Assembly (NCBI GenBank): GCA_009760855.2
Contig: WPIO01000007.1
Coordinates: forward strand, 8,321,001 to 8,385,000
Direction: 5' to 3'
Source of the DNA: Cristatella mucedo
Lineage: Eukaryota > Bryozoa > Phylactolaemata > Cristatellidae
DNA length: 64,000 bases
The translations under genes were made by a program, and so were the position numbers. Under the pieces are notes generated by a model. That model ran no database searches and was not told where the DNA came from. It saw nothing but the letters and a program-made list of their open reading frames with translations. Below are positions 25,258 through 36,831 of this stretch, one piece after another (within the stretch, counting starts at the first letter, position 1; the number at the start of each line of letters is the position of its first letter).

Positions 25258-25362
25258 CTTTTAGAATGTCACGTGCGGACCAAAAGCACTATGTAAGCCA
25301 TGAATTTGTTTTGGAGCCGCTTTTGAGAAATAATGAACACCAACGTGGTGATGCTGTGTCAG
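25258..25362 (+). CDS. PARP14-like macrodomain gene, first exon visible here
   Basis: After the acceptor CTTTCAG, the sequence reads open in phase 1 and carries ATG at 25,266 followed by SRADQKHYVSHEFVLEPLLR. It ends TCA-G before the donor GTAATT (phase 1). The next exon begins in the matching phase. The peptide has no domain I can name. It may be internal (the frame is also open before the ATG) or hold the start codon. It is linked to the gene by phase and strand only, so transcript evidence is needed to confirm it. No promoter is recognised upstream. Confidence 0.5.
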
Positions 25363-25538
25363 GTAATTTGCAGATGTCAGCTTGTATTTTGGCTAACTTG
25401 GAGTATTGGCCGTTTAGAGCTAGAGAGTTAGTCTGTGTTGTCAATTGCAACATAATTATTGACCATGGCCTTGTAGTTTTTATGGTACTGTAATTTAAGC
25501 CTTATGATATTTACCAGTCTTTTGTGTTTACTCCAAAG

Positions 25539-25727
25539 GAACGTTGCCAAAAAGTGCAAGTTGCTCTCGTACAATGGCTAAAACAGATGCCAACACATTT
25601 ACGTGCTTCGCGACTGACAAGCCAATTCTGCAAAAAAATGCAATTGATGATACTATGATTTTGGTGGAATCCTGCACAACTAAGGATGCTGCCGATTTAC
25701 ATCAGACAAGGATGGATGCTGGTACTC
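25539..25727 (+). CDS. PARP14-like macrodomain gene, second visible exon
   Basis: Acceptor TTTACTCCAAAG, then GA completes a Gly codon left by the previous exon (G|GA). The peptide runs through SRTMAKTDANTFTCFATDKP and DDTMILVESCTTKDAADLHQ. The donor is C|GTAAGT, in phase 1, and the large exon at 31,494 starts in the matching phase (C|AA gives Gln). The beta-alpha content would fit a small RRM- or KH-like domain, as found in tandem at the N-terminal side of PARP14 proteins, but I see no diagnostic motif. Confidence 0.6.
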
Positions 25728-26719
25728 GTAAGTGTACATTGTATTGCTCCAATTGGCCTTGATATATCAAAAGTAGTGGGGTTGGTTGTATGTGTGGGTT
25801 AAGAATCTGCTCCATGTACACACCAAACTAAGAAACATGATTGTGCACTGAGGCTTTCTAGAAAACTTTGCTTGTTATAATTATAATCTGACTTATCATT
25901 GGCTAATTTTTCTCTTTAGTTGACATGCTCTCATCGTCATTCATTGGATTAAGTATGGTTGCTCTTGGCGATGAAATTTGCAATTAAAACATGGAATACA
26001 TTTATTCATTCATGCTGTACCCCGGTATTGGCCTCAAGCACGTTTCTGGCAATTTAAAGCCAATGCTCTAGATGTGCTGAATCTTCTAGGCACAATAGTC
26101 AGAATACTTGGTTGCTGAATCGGATTAAGCAATTGTCTGATCACTCAGAGGTGGCTTGACCAGTTCCCTCTTAAAATGAATTTTTCGGTCCCAGACGGCC
26201 TCTTGCAGATGGCCCCTGGTGGTTCTGTATTTTGAAGTTACAGCCTCTTATGACGTATCTAGTGTTTTCAGATATTTTTCTCAGCAGAATGTCGATGAAA
26301 TATTCCAGTGGTACAGGGTTACGATTTAATGTTCGCGTGTATCGTTGAGGATGAAGTCTATGCTACCTAGAGAACCTTTACCTATTAGCAAAACAAGATA
26401 TTATATTGATTACAGTTTCTTAACAATCTGTCAGGCCGTTCATATTCTTGTTTTCTGTGTTTGTAATAATGTAGTTTTATCGTTAGCTCGACTCAGATAC
26501 TTTGCAAAGTCAGTTTGAGGATGCCCCGCCACTCTCTGTGCACAAGAAAAAAGAGAAAAAAAGAAAAAAGAGAAAATAGTTTACACAGTTTTTTTAGTGC
26601 CTTGTCAGAGAAATAACAAGAATGCTAGAAAAGTCTGACAAACTGTGCATTACAATTTTAGCAAGAGTTCATGATATGTGAAAATGGCTGATTACCTGTA
26701 GCTGCATGTTTGGACCAGA

Positions 26720-27158
<439 letters not shown>

Positions 27159-27939
27159 CCATGGTGGTATTACTGACGGATCTGAAGTTCCTCAGTAGGC
27201 TTAGTGCTCCTATTGAGGAAAAAGCAATCGTGTGAAAATAGGGAAGTAAGAGGCTCTCTCTCTCTTCCTCTCTCAGAATTGCCTAGTGCACGGGTCTCAT
27301 TTATTGTTGGGTTTAGCATGGGTATGTTTGTATTGGAAATGACTTTGCTATTTGACACATCTTTGTGGGTAAACCATTATGTTGCCTACAATATGTGATG
27401 CGTCCTACGAATCACTCAGTAAACTCCAGCTGTCGTAGTGAGAATTTGCACTCGGAACTCGAGCCCCTTTGCTGCTGTGGAGACCCAAGCAAGCGAAACG
27501 GTGCGACATTTGCCAATACATGGAAAAAACAATAAAGGTTACTTAAATAAGCAGCTTATTTCTCTCTGCTTGATTAGTTTTTATCTTGTTTCATGTAATA
27601 TGCTTATGGCTTAAGTTCAGTTAATATTCTTTTCGCTTTGTTCCAGGCTAGCTATCGAGACCAGGCCAAAAGCACACTTTTCTGGGTTGAATATGTGTCT
27701 GAAACATACGAATAGGCACAGAGGCCTAATTAATGCATGCTATTCACTAAAGATATATAATTAAAGCAAAGAGTACATGGTAATGAACCAAGCAAATGTG
27801 TCACCCCAAGCAAGAGCAGGCAGCATTCCAGAGAACTCTCTGCATCTTCGTATATGTCAGTGCTTTTACTGCACCTTGACCACTCTGTTAATCGTTGCTG
27901 ATTGTCAGCAACTCCACTAGAAAGTTATTTTTTAATTGT

Positions 27940-28489
27940 TGTGACAGCACTCCTCACGACCTGTCGTCGGGCTGGGTAGCACGACCAAGCAACACGTCTC
28001 CTGGCTCCAACACCTAGCACTTTATTCGGAAAACCAAGCCGGTTAAGCCAGTCTAGGCACCACTCTAGATGGCTGCCGGCACCGAGGGATCTAGCCCCCT
28101 CTCTCTCCTGGTACTCCTCCGGCAGCCCTTATATTCCCTGCATAGTTTTTTGCAGTGTCGAGCCATTATTCGTTCCGAACCCACTGACAGCTGGCAGCAG
28201 TTTGTGGTAGGTGGACGTCCCCACACATGCTGCCAAAGCATGGATTTGTGCCAGACTTCTGAGTCATCAGCCGAGAGCCATTGTCAGCCCCTCAGCCGAT
28301 CGAGGAGAGCCTGCTGGCGTCAGTCAGTCTGAGCCTCGTAGGACCTCCTGAGTCATCGTAGGGCCTCCTGAGTCATCGTAGGGCCTCCCGAGCCCTTGTA
28401 GGGCCTCCCGAGCCCTTCTAGGGCCTCCTGAGCCATCCTAGGGCCTCAGCCCAGTGCTTGCAGGCTCCTGACTCACATGTTCCCTCACA
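27940..28489 (-). mobile_element. Solo LTR of an LTR retrotransposon
   Basis: On the plus strand the unit starts TGTGACAGCAC and ends GTTCCCTCACA, so the ends are TGTGA...TCACA. Read on the minus strand it has a TATA-like GGAATATAAGG (plus 28,128-28,137) and, about 105 bases on, AATAAA (plus 28,021-28,026), in the order U3-R-U5. Flanks ATTGT (27,935-27,939) and ATGGT (28,490-28,494) match at 4 of 5 bases, like an aged 5-bp target duplication. No second LTR or internal gag/pol is present nearby, so it is a solo LTR. Family unknown; 5-bp duplication fits Gypsy- or BEL-like elements. Confidence 0.7.
28337..28448. repeat. 20-bp tandem repeat in the U3 part of the solo LTR
   Basis: Five to six head-to-tail copies of about CGTAGGGCCTCCTGAGTCAT with a few changes (GAGTCAT or GAGCCCT). 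The TGAGTCA core present in some units matches an AP-1-type site. Tandem U3 repeats often act as enhancers in LTRs; that role here is inference. Confidence 0.85.
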
Positions 28490-29414
28490 ATGGTAATCAC
28501 AAGTTTTCATGGCTCTAGTCGTTTTTTCTTCAGCATTCTAGTCGTTTGTGGTAGCTGATTGGGTGTAACTGTTTCTATGCTGGTTGCTTGTTTTGTCTGC
28601 TCCTGCTTGGTTTTATGGTGCACTTCTGAGAGGCAGCATTCATCAAGGGTAGCTGATTATCCCAAGCTGTATGCCAGGCCCAGGTTAGAATTACTTCAGT
28701 TACTTAGGAGGTGAATTTTTGCATGCAGCCTTGATTTGCTGCTGCTGCTGACTGGAAGACCAACCTCCTGTATCTGCTCGACGTCTCCAGCATTTCAGCC
28801 TCTTTTCGACGAGGCAGTCGTGAATTTATTTAGCTTATGCATAGAGAATGTGGTCTTAAAAATGTGATTGCTAAGTCAAACAATTTTACCACTGCGATCA
28901 ACTGCTCCTGCGATATTTTTATTGTTGTCTGCTAATTCCTTTGATTACGGTAACTGACATCATTTACCAAATAAAGTAAGGACATATCATGGGATTGACA
29001 CATTTGCGTCACGTGTCTTCTTATCTGCCCATTTAAGTTCAGAATTGTCAGGTCTCAGAGTTACCAAGCATTATTAAATACGTTGCTTCAGTGTTGTCTT
29101 GGTGAGCTCTGTATAGCTGGGCACCGCCTTACTGTGACGTCTTTGCAATTTTTTAAATGGTTTTGCTTGCGACTTCCCTGCACGATCACCAGACTCTGCT
29201 GCCCTGTCATTTTCCCCAAATATGGCAGTGGAAAAGGGTTGTGAACTATTGATTTTGATACAAAGTGATTTTTTACTAGACTCTACTCGAATTGTCACTT
29301 TATTAATTATGTGACTGACTAGGTAAATAAAATTGGGAAGTGTAAGCAGTGCAGTATTCTGCTCTGCATTGCACCTGTCCAGTGCCTCCTTGCTACTTTT
29401 GCTTTCTCTTCAAC

Positions 29415-29570
29415 AGCCTTTTTTTATATAGCAACAGAAGAGCCTTTACGGCTATTACCGCCACTTGCAGTGGCAATAAAGGATCGCCGACAGCAGGATT
29501 CGAACCCACAACCTCGGTTCCGAGATCGTGAAAAGCAACTGTTTTACCAAGTGTGGTATTCTGCATTAGT
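29415..29570 (-). mobile_element. SINE2 copy
   Basis: On the minus strand: TGGTAAAACAGTTGC (A-box side), GTGGGTTCGAATCC (clear B box, plus 29,496-29,509), CCTTTATTGCCACTGCAAGTGGC, then AAGGCTCTTCTGTTGCTATATAAAAAAAGGCTGTTGAA. It matches the plus-strand copy at 58.4 kb. Confidence 0.75.
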
Positions 29571-29620
29571 TTTAGCTTAACATAATAAATGATATCTTTT
29601 GGAGCTATACTAGCTGCATT

Positions 29621-29774
29621 TATAATAATAATGATAATATATAATTCATTTATATAGCACCCAAGAGAACTTAATCTCTATCCAGGCACTTTACATATGC
29701 CTCGGGGCTCGAGCCCACGACCTCAGCCAGACCTTGGCCGGGGCGAGCACCTTAACCGCTGGACCAAACCAGCT
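29621..29774 (-). mobile_element. SINE1 copy
   Basis: Minus strand: AGCTGGTTTGGTCCAGCGGTTAAGG, GTGGGCTCGAGCCCC, then the LINE A-like tail ending ATAAATGAATTATATATTATC. It lies directly against the 3' end of a LINE A copy. Confidence 0.85.
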
Positions 29775-29775
29775 C

Positions 29776-30590
29776 GTAATACATTTCTTACACCACCCTC
29801 AGATAACTTAATCTATTTCTAGGCACTTCACATTTACTGTAAGGGAAGCATGATCGAATGGTGAGCAGTAGCATGCTTAATACACAACAAGCACAACATG
29901 GTTAGAGGTGACATGCACATGGTCAGCATGCAAATATGGTTTGTGGCAGCATGCACAGTGTTAGCATGCACACTAAGGTCGAATCGCATAGACCCACTAA
30001 ATGCTGTGATAAACAGATGCATTTTAGTTTCTTTTTAAATTTGGTCAAGTCAGGGGATGTCGGATGCAAGTTAGAAGTCAGTTCCAGGCTTTAGAAGGGG
30101 TCTTCAAAAGATGAGGTTCGTAAGAGGTCGAGGTAAACGATTAGATTCCGAAAAGTGGGTAGTACGATGCTTAGCCTGGTGGTGGAGTAGATCTGATAGG
30201 TAGGCTGGAGCCAAGGAATGAATGGACCTGAAAGTAAGTGACAAAACCTTGAAGTCAATGCGTTGCTTGAGTGGGAGTCAGTGCAGGTCAGTGAGACGTC
30301 GTGTGACGTGGCAACCTCGACCATCACGACAGAAAAGCCTAGCTGCAGAGTTATGCACGAGCTGTAAGCGCCTGATTGCACAGGCTGATAGACCAGCTAG
30401 AAGGGAGTTACAGAAGTCGAGATGGGATTTCACAAGTGCTTAGACCAATTTAGATGTGGTATCCCTGTCTAAACAAACCTGAGTTTTAGCAATATTATGT
30501 AGCTGAAAGTAGACATACTTGACTGTAGAACTTAGGTGATCGTCTAATGGAAGGTCACTTTGGAACCGTACAACATCAAAGCTGCAAAAA
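29776..30590 (-). mobile_element. LINE A 3' copy, moderately old
   Basis: Tail TACATTTCTTACACCACCCTCAGATAACTTAATCTATTTCTAGGCAC. The ORF2 C-terminal region runs to the LPLDDHLSSTVKYVYFQLHN part, after which homology ends near 30,590. Confidence 0.85.
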
Positions 30591-30948
30591 TAAACATCAT
30601 TTTCAGCAATTACGTTAATGCTAGCTCTTCGTTGGACGAGCAAAATTGCTGACCTGCCTCATCCTTTGGCTTTAAGTGATGCAGCAGCAAGGCTTGATTC
30701 AGCACAAAATCACACTTTTATCTAATTGAGTTGATGATACATATATTAGTAATAAGAATAACAGGTTGTTTGTTTAGATAACTTATGTGGCTATATCTAA
30801 GTGCTTTAAAACTCCCTGCAAGAAAATCAATACTCAAGTGCATGGAAAAACCAAAGAAAGTATCGTGCTTAGGCTAGCATGTTGTAGGAATCACGAAGAC
30901 ACTCTAACGGGTTTTTCAGATCTCAGGCTAGTGATGTGCATTTTCACC

Positions 30949-31075
30949 CTGGTTTGGCCCAAGGGTAAGGTGCTCATCTTTGATCGGGGTTGTGGGTTCA
31001 AACCCTGCGGCTCATGTAAAGGGCGTGGATAGAGATGAAGTTTTCTTAGAGGGCTACAAAAATGAATTAATGCTT
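30949..31075 (+). mobile_element. SINE1 copy with clear pol III boxes
   Basis: TGGTTTGGCCCAAGGGTAAGG (A box), GTGGGTTCAAACCC (B box), GGCTCATGTAAAGGGCGTGGATAGAGATGAAGTTTTCTTAGAGGG (tail). It lies in the intron before the large exon. Confidence 0.75.
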
Positions 31076-31493
31076 TGTATTTAATCGTGAACGTGTTCAC
31101 ATGTTCAGAGCACAAAGTAGCTAGAAAGGAATGTTGGCACTGACCACAAATTGGTGTAGTTGGAATCCGGGCAGGTCGAATACATTGAAGCAGGTTGTCG
31201 ATCGTATTACACTATTTCGGAAGGAGCACAAAGTGTTATGAGAACCTTTTCTTATAATTGACATGCTTTAATTGTACATGTAATACTCATTGTCACGTGA
31301 TTTACTGTGGGTTGGTTAATAAATTAGCAAAAATAATTATTCATTTTTATATCACTCTAGAGGAACTAAACTTCTTTCTTGACACTATGCATTTGGTGGA
31401 TAGTAAAGTTAAGTCTGATATGAAATGCTTTGTTTTGATGATATAATTGTGAAACAGATTGTTCCACACTGTGCCCAACATTTATTGTTGCAG

Positions 31494-32945
31494 AAGTTGT
31501 TGAAAGCGACTTTCCCAGCAGCAATGTAGAGTTACGGCTCACATTAAATGCTGGCCTCCAACATCGTATCAGCAGAGACATAGGCCATCTTAATAAAGAA
31601 CTGGAAAAGTTTCATTGTTGCGCATCAGTATCTGATTCTGCACTCCAAATTGTTTGGCATACTCATTGGCCACCTTCCACGAGCGAGATCGATGGTGCTG
31701 CAGGAGCCATTCAAGCAGTTGCATGTTCACGTCTATCATCCGTTGTCATTTATCAAAGCCTTGCTGACCGCAGTAAAGTGTCAGAGCTTTTGGAAAAATG
31801 CCAATGTTCCAAGGTGGATGACCTGAGCAACAGTGACGGTGTGACAATCACAGAAGTCTTTGGGACTCGGGAGAGTGTGAGCGACTTTGCTGCTAGCATA
31901 GGCCAACTCATGAAAGCACAGACAACTAAGGAGCTGTTGTTTAGTCCAACCGAATATATGTTTATTCACGCTATGCTTTGTGATCGCACAGACAACCTGT
32001 CGGCCGACTGGATTTCCCCGCATGGCGTGCGTTTGAGAGGGCATCCAAATGATGTCAATTTCTTTGTTCAAAACGTGTACAGGATCCTGTCAAACAAACG
32101 AAAAGCTGCATTATTACCCTCAGCAGCAATAATAAATTGGCTGAGGGAAGAGCACCACCTAGTGCAAGTGCAGCAGTATTTGGCACACAAAAGGATACGA
32201 GCTGCTTTTCAAATTAAGGCTGCAAAAATCAACGTCTACTGTGACAGTGATTCAAATGCCAGCTCTGCAGTAGAGCTTCTGAAGAATGCAGTTGCTGAAA
32301 TGGTTCTGCAATTGACTTCAATTGAGGCAGCAGACTTGCTGGATTCATCTCAGCACACATCTAGGCTGTCGTCTATTTTAGGCGGTAATGCCAAAATGGA
32401 CATTTACCGTGAATCAATGCAGGCACAGTTTGTTGGTTGGGCGACGACGTTGCAGGGGATTGTTGATGGTATTAACTCATTTCTGATTGAGCACACACCT
32501 GTTTCAAGATCTTTTTGTGTAAGCGAAATGCGTCATGCTTACATCAAGCGCTTTATGTCAAGTTACATAGAACGCTTCCTCGAAGACTGGAATAGAAGAT
32601 TAAAAGCAGCTGTCGAACTGAATATAAAAACGACTTCATGTGAATTTCTCATTTTCGGCAATGCCTGTGGTGTGCACGAGGGCAAAGAGTTTCTGATTCG
32701 ACTTGCAGAAAGCGTGAAGAAGGCTACATTCGTAATCGATGCAGTACCAAAAGCAGCTAGTTTACTTCGTGACAGTTTGCAAAATATTGGACAGAGGACC
32801 AAGACTTTAATCCAACTACTTGACATAGATGCTTGTGACTCTGCTGATGCACCAAGTCCGGAGGAACATGATTCAGCTGGATTGAGTGCTGGAAGGTTGC
32901 CGATGTCATCATCGGTGGTTACAGCCAAGGGCAACAAGTCAATAG
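31494..32945 (+). CDS. PARP14-like macrodomain gene, large central exon (tandem KH-like modules)
   Basis: Acceptor TTTATTGTTGCAG; the first two bases complete a Gln codon. The frame then stays open for 483 codons to ACA-free donor AATAG|GTGAGG (phase 1). Several segments look like KH-type modules, with strand, G-x-x-x-x-V and helix: GVRLRGHPNDVNFFVQNVYR (about residues 178-200 of this exon), INVYCDSDSNASSAVELLKN (about 245-265), and CEFLIFGNACGVHEGKEFLI (about 380-400). PARP14-family proteins carry long runs of such KH/RRM-like modules before their macrodomains, and three macrodomain exons follow here on the same strand, which supports the link. The end is Ser- and Ala-rich, probably a linker. 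Being open over 1.45 kb in repeat-rich DNA, it is the strongest cellular coding signal in the window. Module calls are by eye. Confidence 0.8.
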
Positions 32946-33218
32946 GTGAGGTTGCAATTGCCTAAAACAGTCAGCATGCATTTGCATTAGCCAAGTGGCT
33001 CAATGAACATGATAATCCCAGCCAGTATTTGTAGCACTATGCTCTTTGCATCGGCTGTAGCAGGAATGCAGCAATTTCTATAATGGCTGTGATTTGATCT
33101 GGCCCTAGGCCCTCCAATCAAAGGGAAAGCTGGAGCCAAGTGGGGTTCCTTTTGAAGCATGCTACCTTGCACTCCAGAGCTTTAGTCTTTAGTACATACT
33201 TTCGATACTCGGATCTTA

Positions 33219-33695
33219 GCCTAATAATAATAATAATAATAATGTACTTGATAATGTACTTGATAAAGCGCCCTCAGAGAACCTGATCTCTTTCTAGGCG
33301 CTTTACATTTGCTGCAAAGGGAAATGCAATTAAATGGTAAGTAAAATCATGCTTGAAAAACAAACAAAAAGAACAACATGGTTAGGGGTGACATGCACAG
33401 GGTCAGCATGCAAATGTGGTTAGTGGCAGCATGCACAGTGTCAGCACGCATAAGCACGCGAAGGACGAATCACAGGGACCCACTAAATGCTGTCCTAAAT
33501 AGGTGTGTTTTTAAGTTTCTTTTAAATGTGGTCAGGTCAGGGGATGTTCTGATGCAGGTCGGGAGGGAGTTCCAGGCTTTGGGAGCATACGAACTAAATG
33601 CACGGTCTCCAAAGGGTTTGAGGTTTGTACGGTTTTTTTAGACTTTTGGATTCCGAAAAGCGGGTGGTATGATGCTTGACCTGGTGGGTGCAAAA
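33219..33695 (-). mobile_element. LINE A 3' fragment, young-looking
   Basis: (ATA)n, then TGTACTTGATAATGTACTTGATAAAGCGCCC (a short duplication of the tail start), the 3' UTR and the ORF2 end, cut at TGCTTGACCTGGTGGG. 5'-truncated; close in sequence to the 7.5 and 45.3 kb copies. Confidence 0.85.
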
Positions 33696-33756
33696 TACAT
33701 TTCGGAAGTTTATGTTAGTATCCGGGGCAATTTCTGGCTTCCGACATTGTCAGCAG

Positions 33757-33797
33757 GCTCTATTGATATTATTTTCAAATACCCGAGGAGCTGCAAG
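33757..33797 (+). CDS. Possible 41-base micro-exon of the macrodomain gene
   Basis: Between the large exon (ends in phase 1) and the exon at 38,013 (starts in phase 0), one phase-1-to-phase-0 exon is needed. Here CATTGTCAGCAG|GC ... CTGCAAG|GTATGT gives 13 codons (SIDIIFKYPRSCK) with exactly that phase. The acceptor has a NAGNAG form, so it may start three bases earlier. The pyrimidine tract is modest and a short match like this can occur by chance. Confidence 0.35.
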
Positions 33798-34470
33798 GTA
33801 TGTGATTTACTTGTTGGTTTTAGTATCTCCTCCCTAAAACTGTTATTCAATAGCCGAGTGGGACCATTTTTCAGCAATCGTCAAGAGTTTGAGGTATAAT
33901 TTGAGCATGCACAGCCATAGGCTTGGCATAGTTTGAAGAGGTGCAAGAAGTCGATGAATGTGGTGGAAAGGAAAAGAACACCCAACAGCCTTTTCTGCTA
34001 AATAAGGGATTAAATAATTTGTTTATCTTATTTTTACTGTCTCCACTCTCACTTAGTCGAATGCATGCACCTAATTATGCTAACTTTAAACAATTTCCTA
34101 ATGAACTTTTCACGCATGAAGATCACCATGATTTTTGCATCATGTCATCTATTGCTTCCTCGTGTTAATCTTACCTTGTGGTTGTATTTTCTAGCCATGA
34201 CTTTGTAAAGCAGCCAAGTTTCAGATTTCCGGAATTTCAGATTTCAGATTCTCACGCTGTGTGAATTTTTGGGCCAGCACTGTAAAGAAGGCTTTGAATA
34301 AACCGTTCTTTACTCTTGTTATTGTTACTCTGGCTGTATGGGTGGGTCATCGATTCTGTATTCTCTGCTTAATGACGGCACTTAGTGGCTAGACATGAGT
34401 GCCCTTAGTGACAATTCCTACCACTGCTGTAAGCCGTGCACAACCAAAGCTTTGGTGTCACTCAGACTTA

Positions 34471-34620
34471 TTATAATTTATATATATAATTCATTTGTAT
34501 AGCGCCTCAAGAGAACTTAATCTCTATTCAGGCGCTTTGCATATGCCTCAGGGCTCTAGCCCACAACCTCAGCCAGACTTTGGTCGGGGCGAGCACCTTA
34601 ACCACTGGACCAAACCAGCG
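34471..34620 (-). mobile_element. SINE1 copy
   Basis: Minus strand: GCTGGTTTGGTCCAGTGGTTAAGG, GTGGGCTAGAGCCC, GGCATATGCAAAGCGCCTGAATAGAG and tail to TATATATAAATTATAA. Confidence 0.85.
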
Positions 34621-34699
34621 CGACTTAGGAACTCTACGATGCAGGAGGCAGGCTATTACTGGTGGGCCAGCATAATTGTTTTCTCAATTTGTAACTTCT

Positions 34700-35102
34700 C
34701 AATCATTTAATTACTCCAGCATCTCTGTCACTGCCTCTCCCTTTGGAGACCGTGCCTTGGGTTCGTATGCTTCCAAAGCCTGGAGCTCACTCCCGACTGA
34801 CGTCACGACATCCCCTGATTTGACGACATTTAAAAAGAAGCTAAAAACGCACCTGTTTGTCTCAGAATTTAGTTTGGTCCTTGTGATTTGTCCTTTGAAT
34901 GCTTATGTGTGCCGACACTGTGCATGCTGCCACTAACCATATTTACATGTTGACCCTGTGCATGTCAACTCCAACCGTGTTATGCATGTTGACATTGCAC
35001 ATGTTACTAGTAACCATTTAACTATGCTTTTTTATAACATATATAAAGTGCCTAGAGAGAGATTAAGTTCTCCAAGGGTGCCACTATTATTATTATTATT
35101 AT
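34700..35102 (+). mobile_element. LINE A 3' fragment
   Basis: The plus strand encodes FGDRALGSYASKAWSSLPTD, then TSPDLTTFKKKLKTHLF, the 3' UTR with repeated GCATGTTGAC units, and the tail AAAGTGCCTAGAGAGAGATTAAGTTCTCCAAGGG with (ATT)n. Confidence 0.85.
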
Positions 35103-35690
35103 CTCACAACAAAGAGATTTTAAGAAGCATGGCTGAGTTAACAGTTTCATCAAGGAAGTGAATAGCATGGTGGAAATAGCAGCTCAGGACGGCTCGAAAG
35201 CATGTGCCACAGTCGGCAGCAGGAGAGTAGATGCCTTTGCATAAGAAATGTCGAAGTGAGTTCTACAGTCTTGGACGTTTGGGGCAAAAGCCTCTGTAGC
35301 CAACAGTGTTTAAGGGGGTGTTGGTGGGGGGGGGGGGTAATTGAACAGCTAATTTAGTGCAAATAGATGAACTGTGCACACGAGGAGGCTGAAACTGATG
35401 CAGCAGTTCAGCTAGGTCTGAAGGAGCCATGCCAGGGCTTGCCTTTTGGGTTAGAGTAAGGATTTTTCTCGGATCCGTTGATTGACCGGACGCCATCGCA
35501 GCTCCTTCAGGAAAGGAGACTCTTTGCGGAACCTTTGAGATTGGTTGACTAGCTTTGCAGACATATTCTTCACGAGCTGCAGAGGATTTAGGATTTTTCT
35601 GGTAGCTCAGCAAAGACGTTATTGCAGTAGTCTAGCATCGACAAAACCAAGGCACTAGTTAAATTTGTGCAAGCTACAATGGTAGACAAC
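35103..35690 (-). mobile_element. LINE B-related fragment, old
   Basis: On the minus strand the MAPSDLAELLHQFQP part and the NTVGYRGF part correspond to family B GLAPSYLAELLHQFQP and KTVGDRSF. It has a poly-G run at 35,326-35,337, is diverged throughout, and lacks the 3' tail. Confidence 0.7.
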
Positions 35691-35698
35691 CCGTATTC

Positions 35699-35796
35699 TT
35701 AATAATAATAATAATAATAATGCACTTGATAAAGCGCCCTCAGAGAACTCAATCTCTTTCTAGGTGCTTTACATTTGCTGCAAAGGGAAATTCTTT
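35699..35796 (-). mobile_element. LINE A 3' tail only
   Basis: (ATA)n, CACTTGATAAAGCGCCCTCAG, GGTGCTTTACATTTGCTGCAAAGGGAAAT, then unrelated DNA: an extremely 5'-truncated insertion. Confidence 0.8.
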
Positions 35797-36018
35797 GACA
35801 AGGATCTGTCTTGCAACCCAACCCTGACTCTGCTTTGCAGTAGTGTCTCTGTAGTTTACTTACAAATGCTCGATACCATAAGCCTAGTAAAGCTGCTGGA
35901 AGGGCATTTCCTTGCCCATTCCCCCTCTCGGCTACATGCAGCTTCCCTGCTGGTTGTGCTGGGAGTGTGGCTGTACATTCGTTGTGAACGATGCTAAACG
36001 TTAACCGAAAATTGTATA

Positions 36019-36831
36019 CAGTCAGCCCCTGACTTATGACGGTTCTACTTACGAAAATTCGGAGATACAAACGTCGTCACGAACATACACACAAAATCGA
36101 AGAAAATCAAAATTTATCGAAGAAAACTTCCAAAATCTGTGCACGGCGGTCAGTAGATTTGACAAAACCGAAAACAGTAGTAAGGAAGTTATGTCTACCA
36201 GCTATGCATTATAGATACTGAGGGCCTTCTTGCTTGCATGACTTGCTGGAGGTAAGATGTGTTTAGAATGATCTGAGGCATATGCCTCTATCGTTCATGG
36301 AATGCATTTGTTAGAAAAATGACTGCAACTTCGAATTATATCTTATAGTTGAAAAGCAAGTTAGATTCTCTTGCCTGTTATCGTGACATCTTCCAAGACA
36401 GGAAAAATAAAATAGTCAAAGCTGGATTCTTATTTCATCAAAACAGAAAAGAGTGAACTCCAACCATTCACTAGCAAAGCTGCTGATTCACCTCCATCGC
36501 CTACTAGTTCCGATGGTTTAGAGGTAGATGGAGTAGACGATCCTCTAGCAAGATCATCCAACTCTTCTTCACCCTCTTCCCAGTAGTACTCAATGTATAG
36601 TACTACTACTACCAGCTTCTGTATGCCCAAAAATATTCCACATTATGGCATGTATATATGGTCTTATTTACTTGTTCTTCTTTATTTCCTATTTTCTATG
36701 TATTTGTAAAAAAATCAATTCGTTTACCTCTCTATCTCTTTGTCAGAACGTAGAGCGCATCGTTCGAAAATTTTACTCACGACAGTTTTTCCTGTCCGTA
36801 TCTACTTCGTAAGTAGGGGGGAGGCTGACTG
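36019..36831. mobile_element. Tigger/pogo-like (Tc1/mariner superfamily) DNA transposon remnant
   Basis: The left end is CAGTCAGCCCCTGACTTATG and the right end, reversed, is CAGTCAGCCTCCCCCCTACTTACG. Both carry CAGTCAGCC followed by an ACTTA(C/T) block and are flanked by TA (TA|CAGTCAGCC ... GGCTGACTG|TA). This is the terminal pattern of Tigger/pogo-type elements. The 813-base interior has no transposase frame with a DDD triad; the longest is 66 codons minus, ending near STPSTSKPSE. It is a decayed or non-autonomous copy within the intron. Confidence 0.7.
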
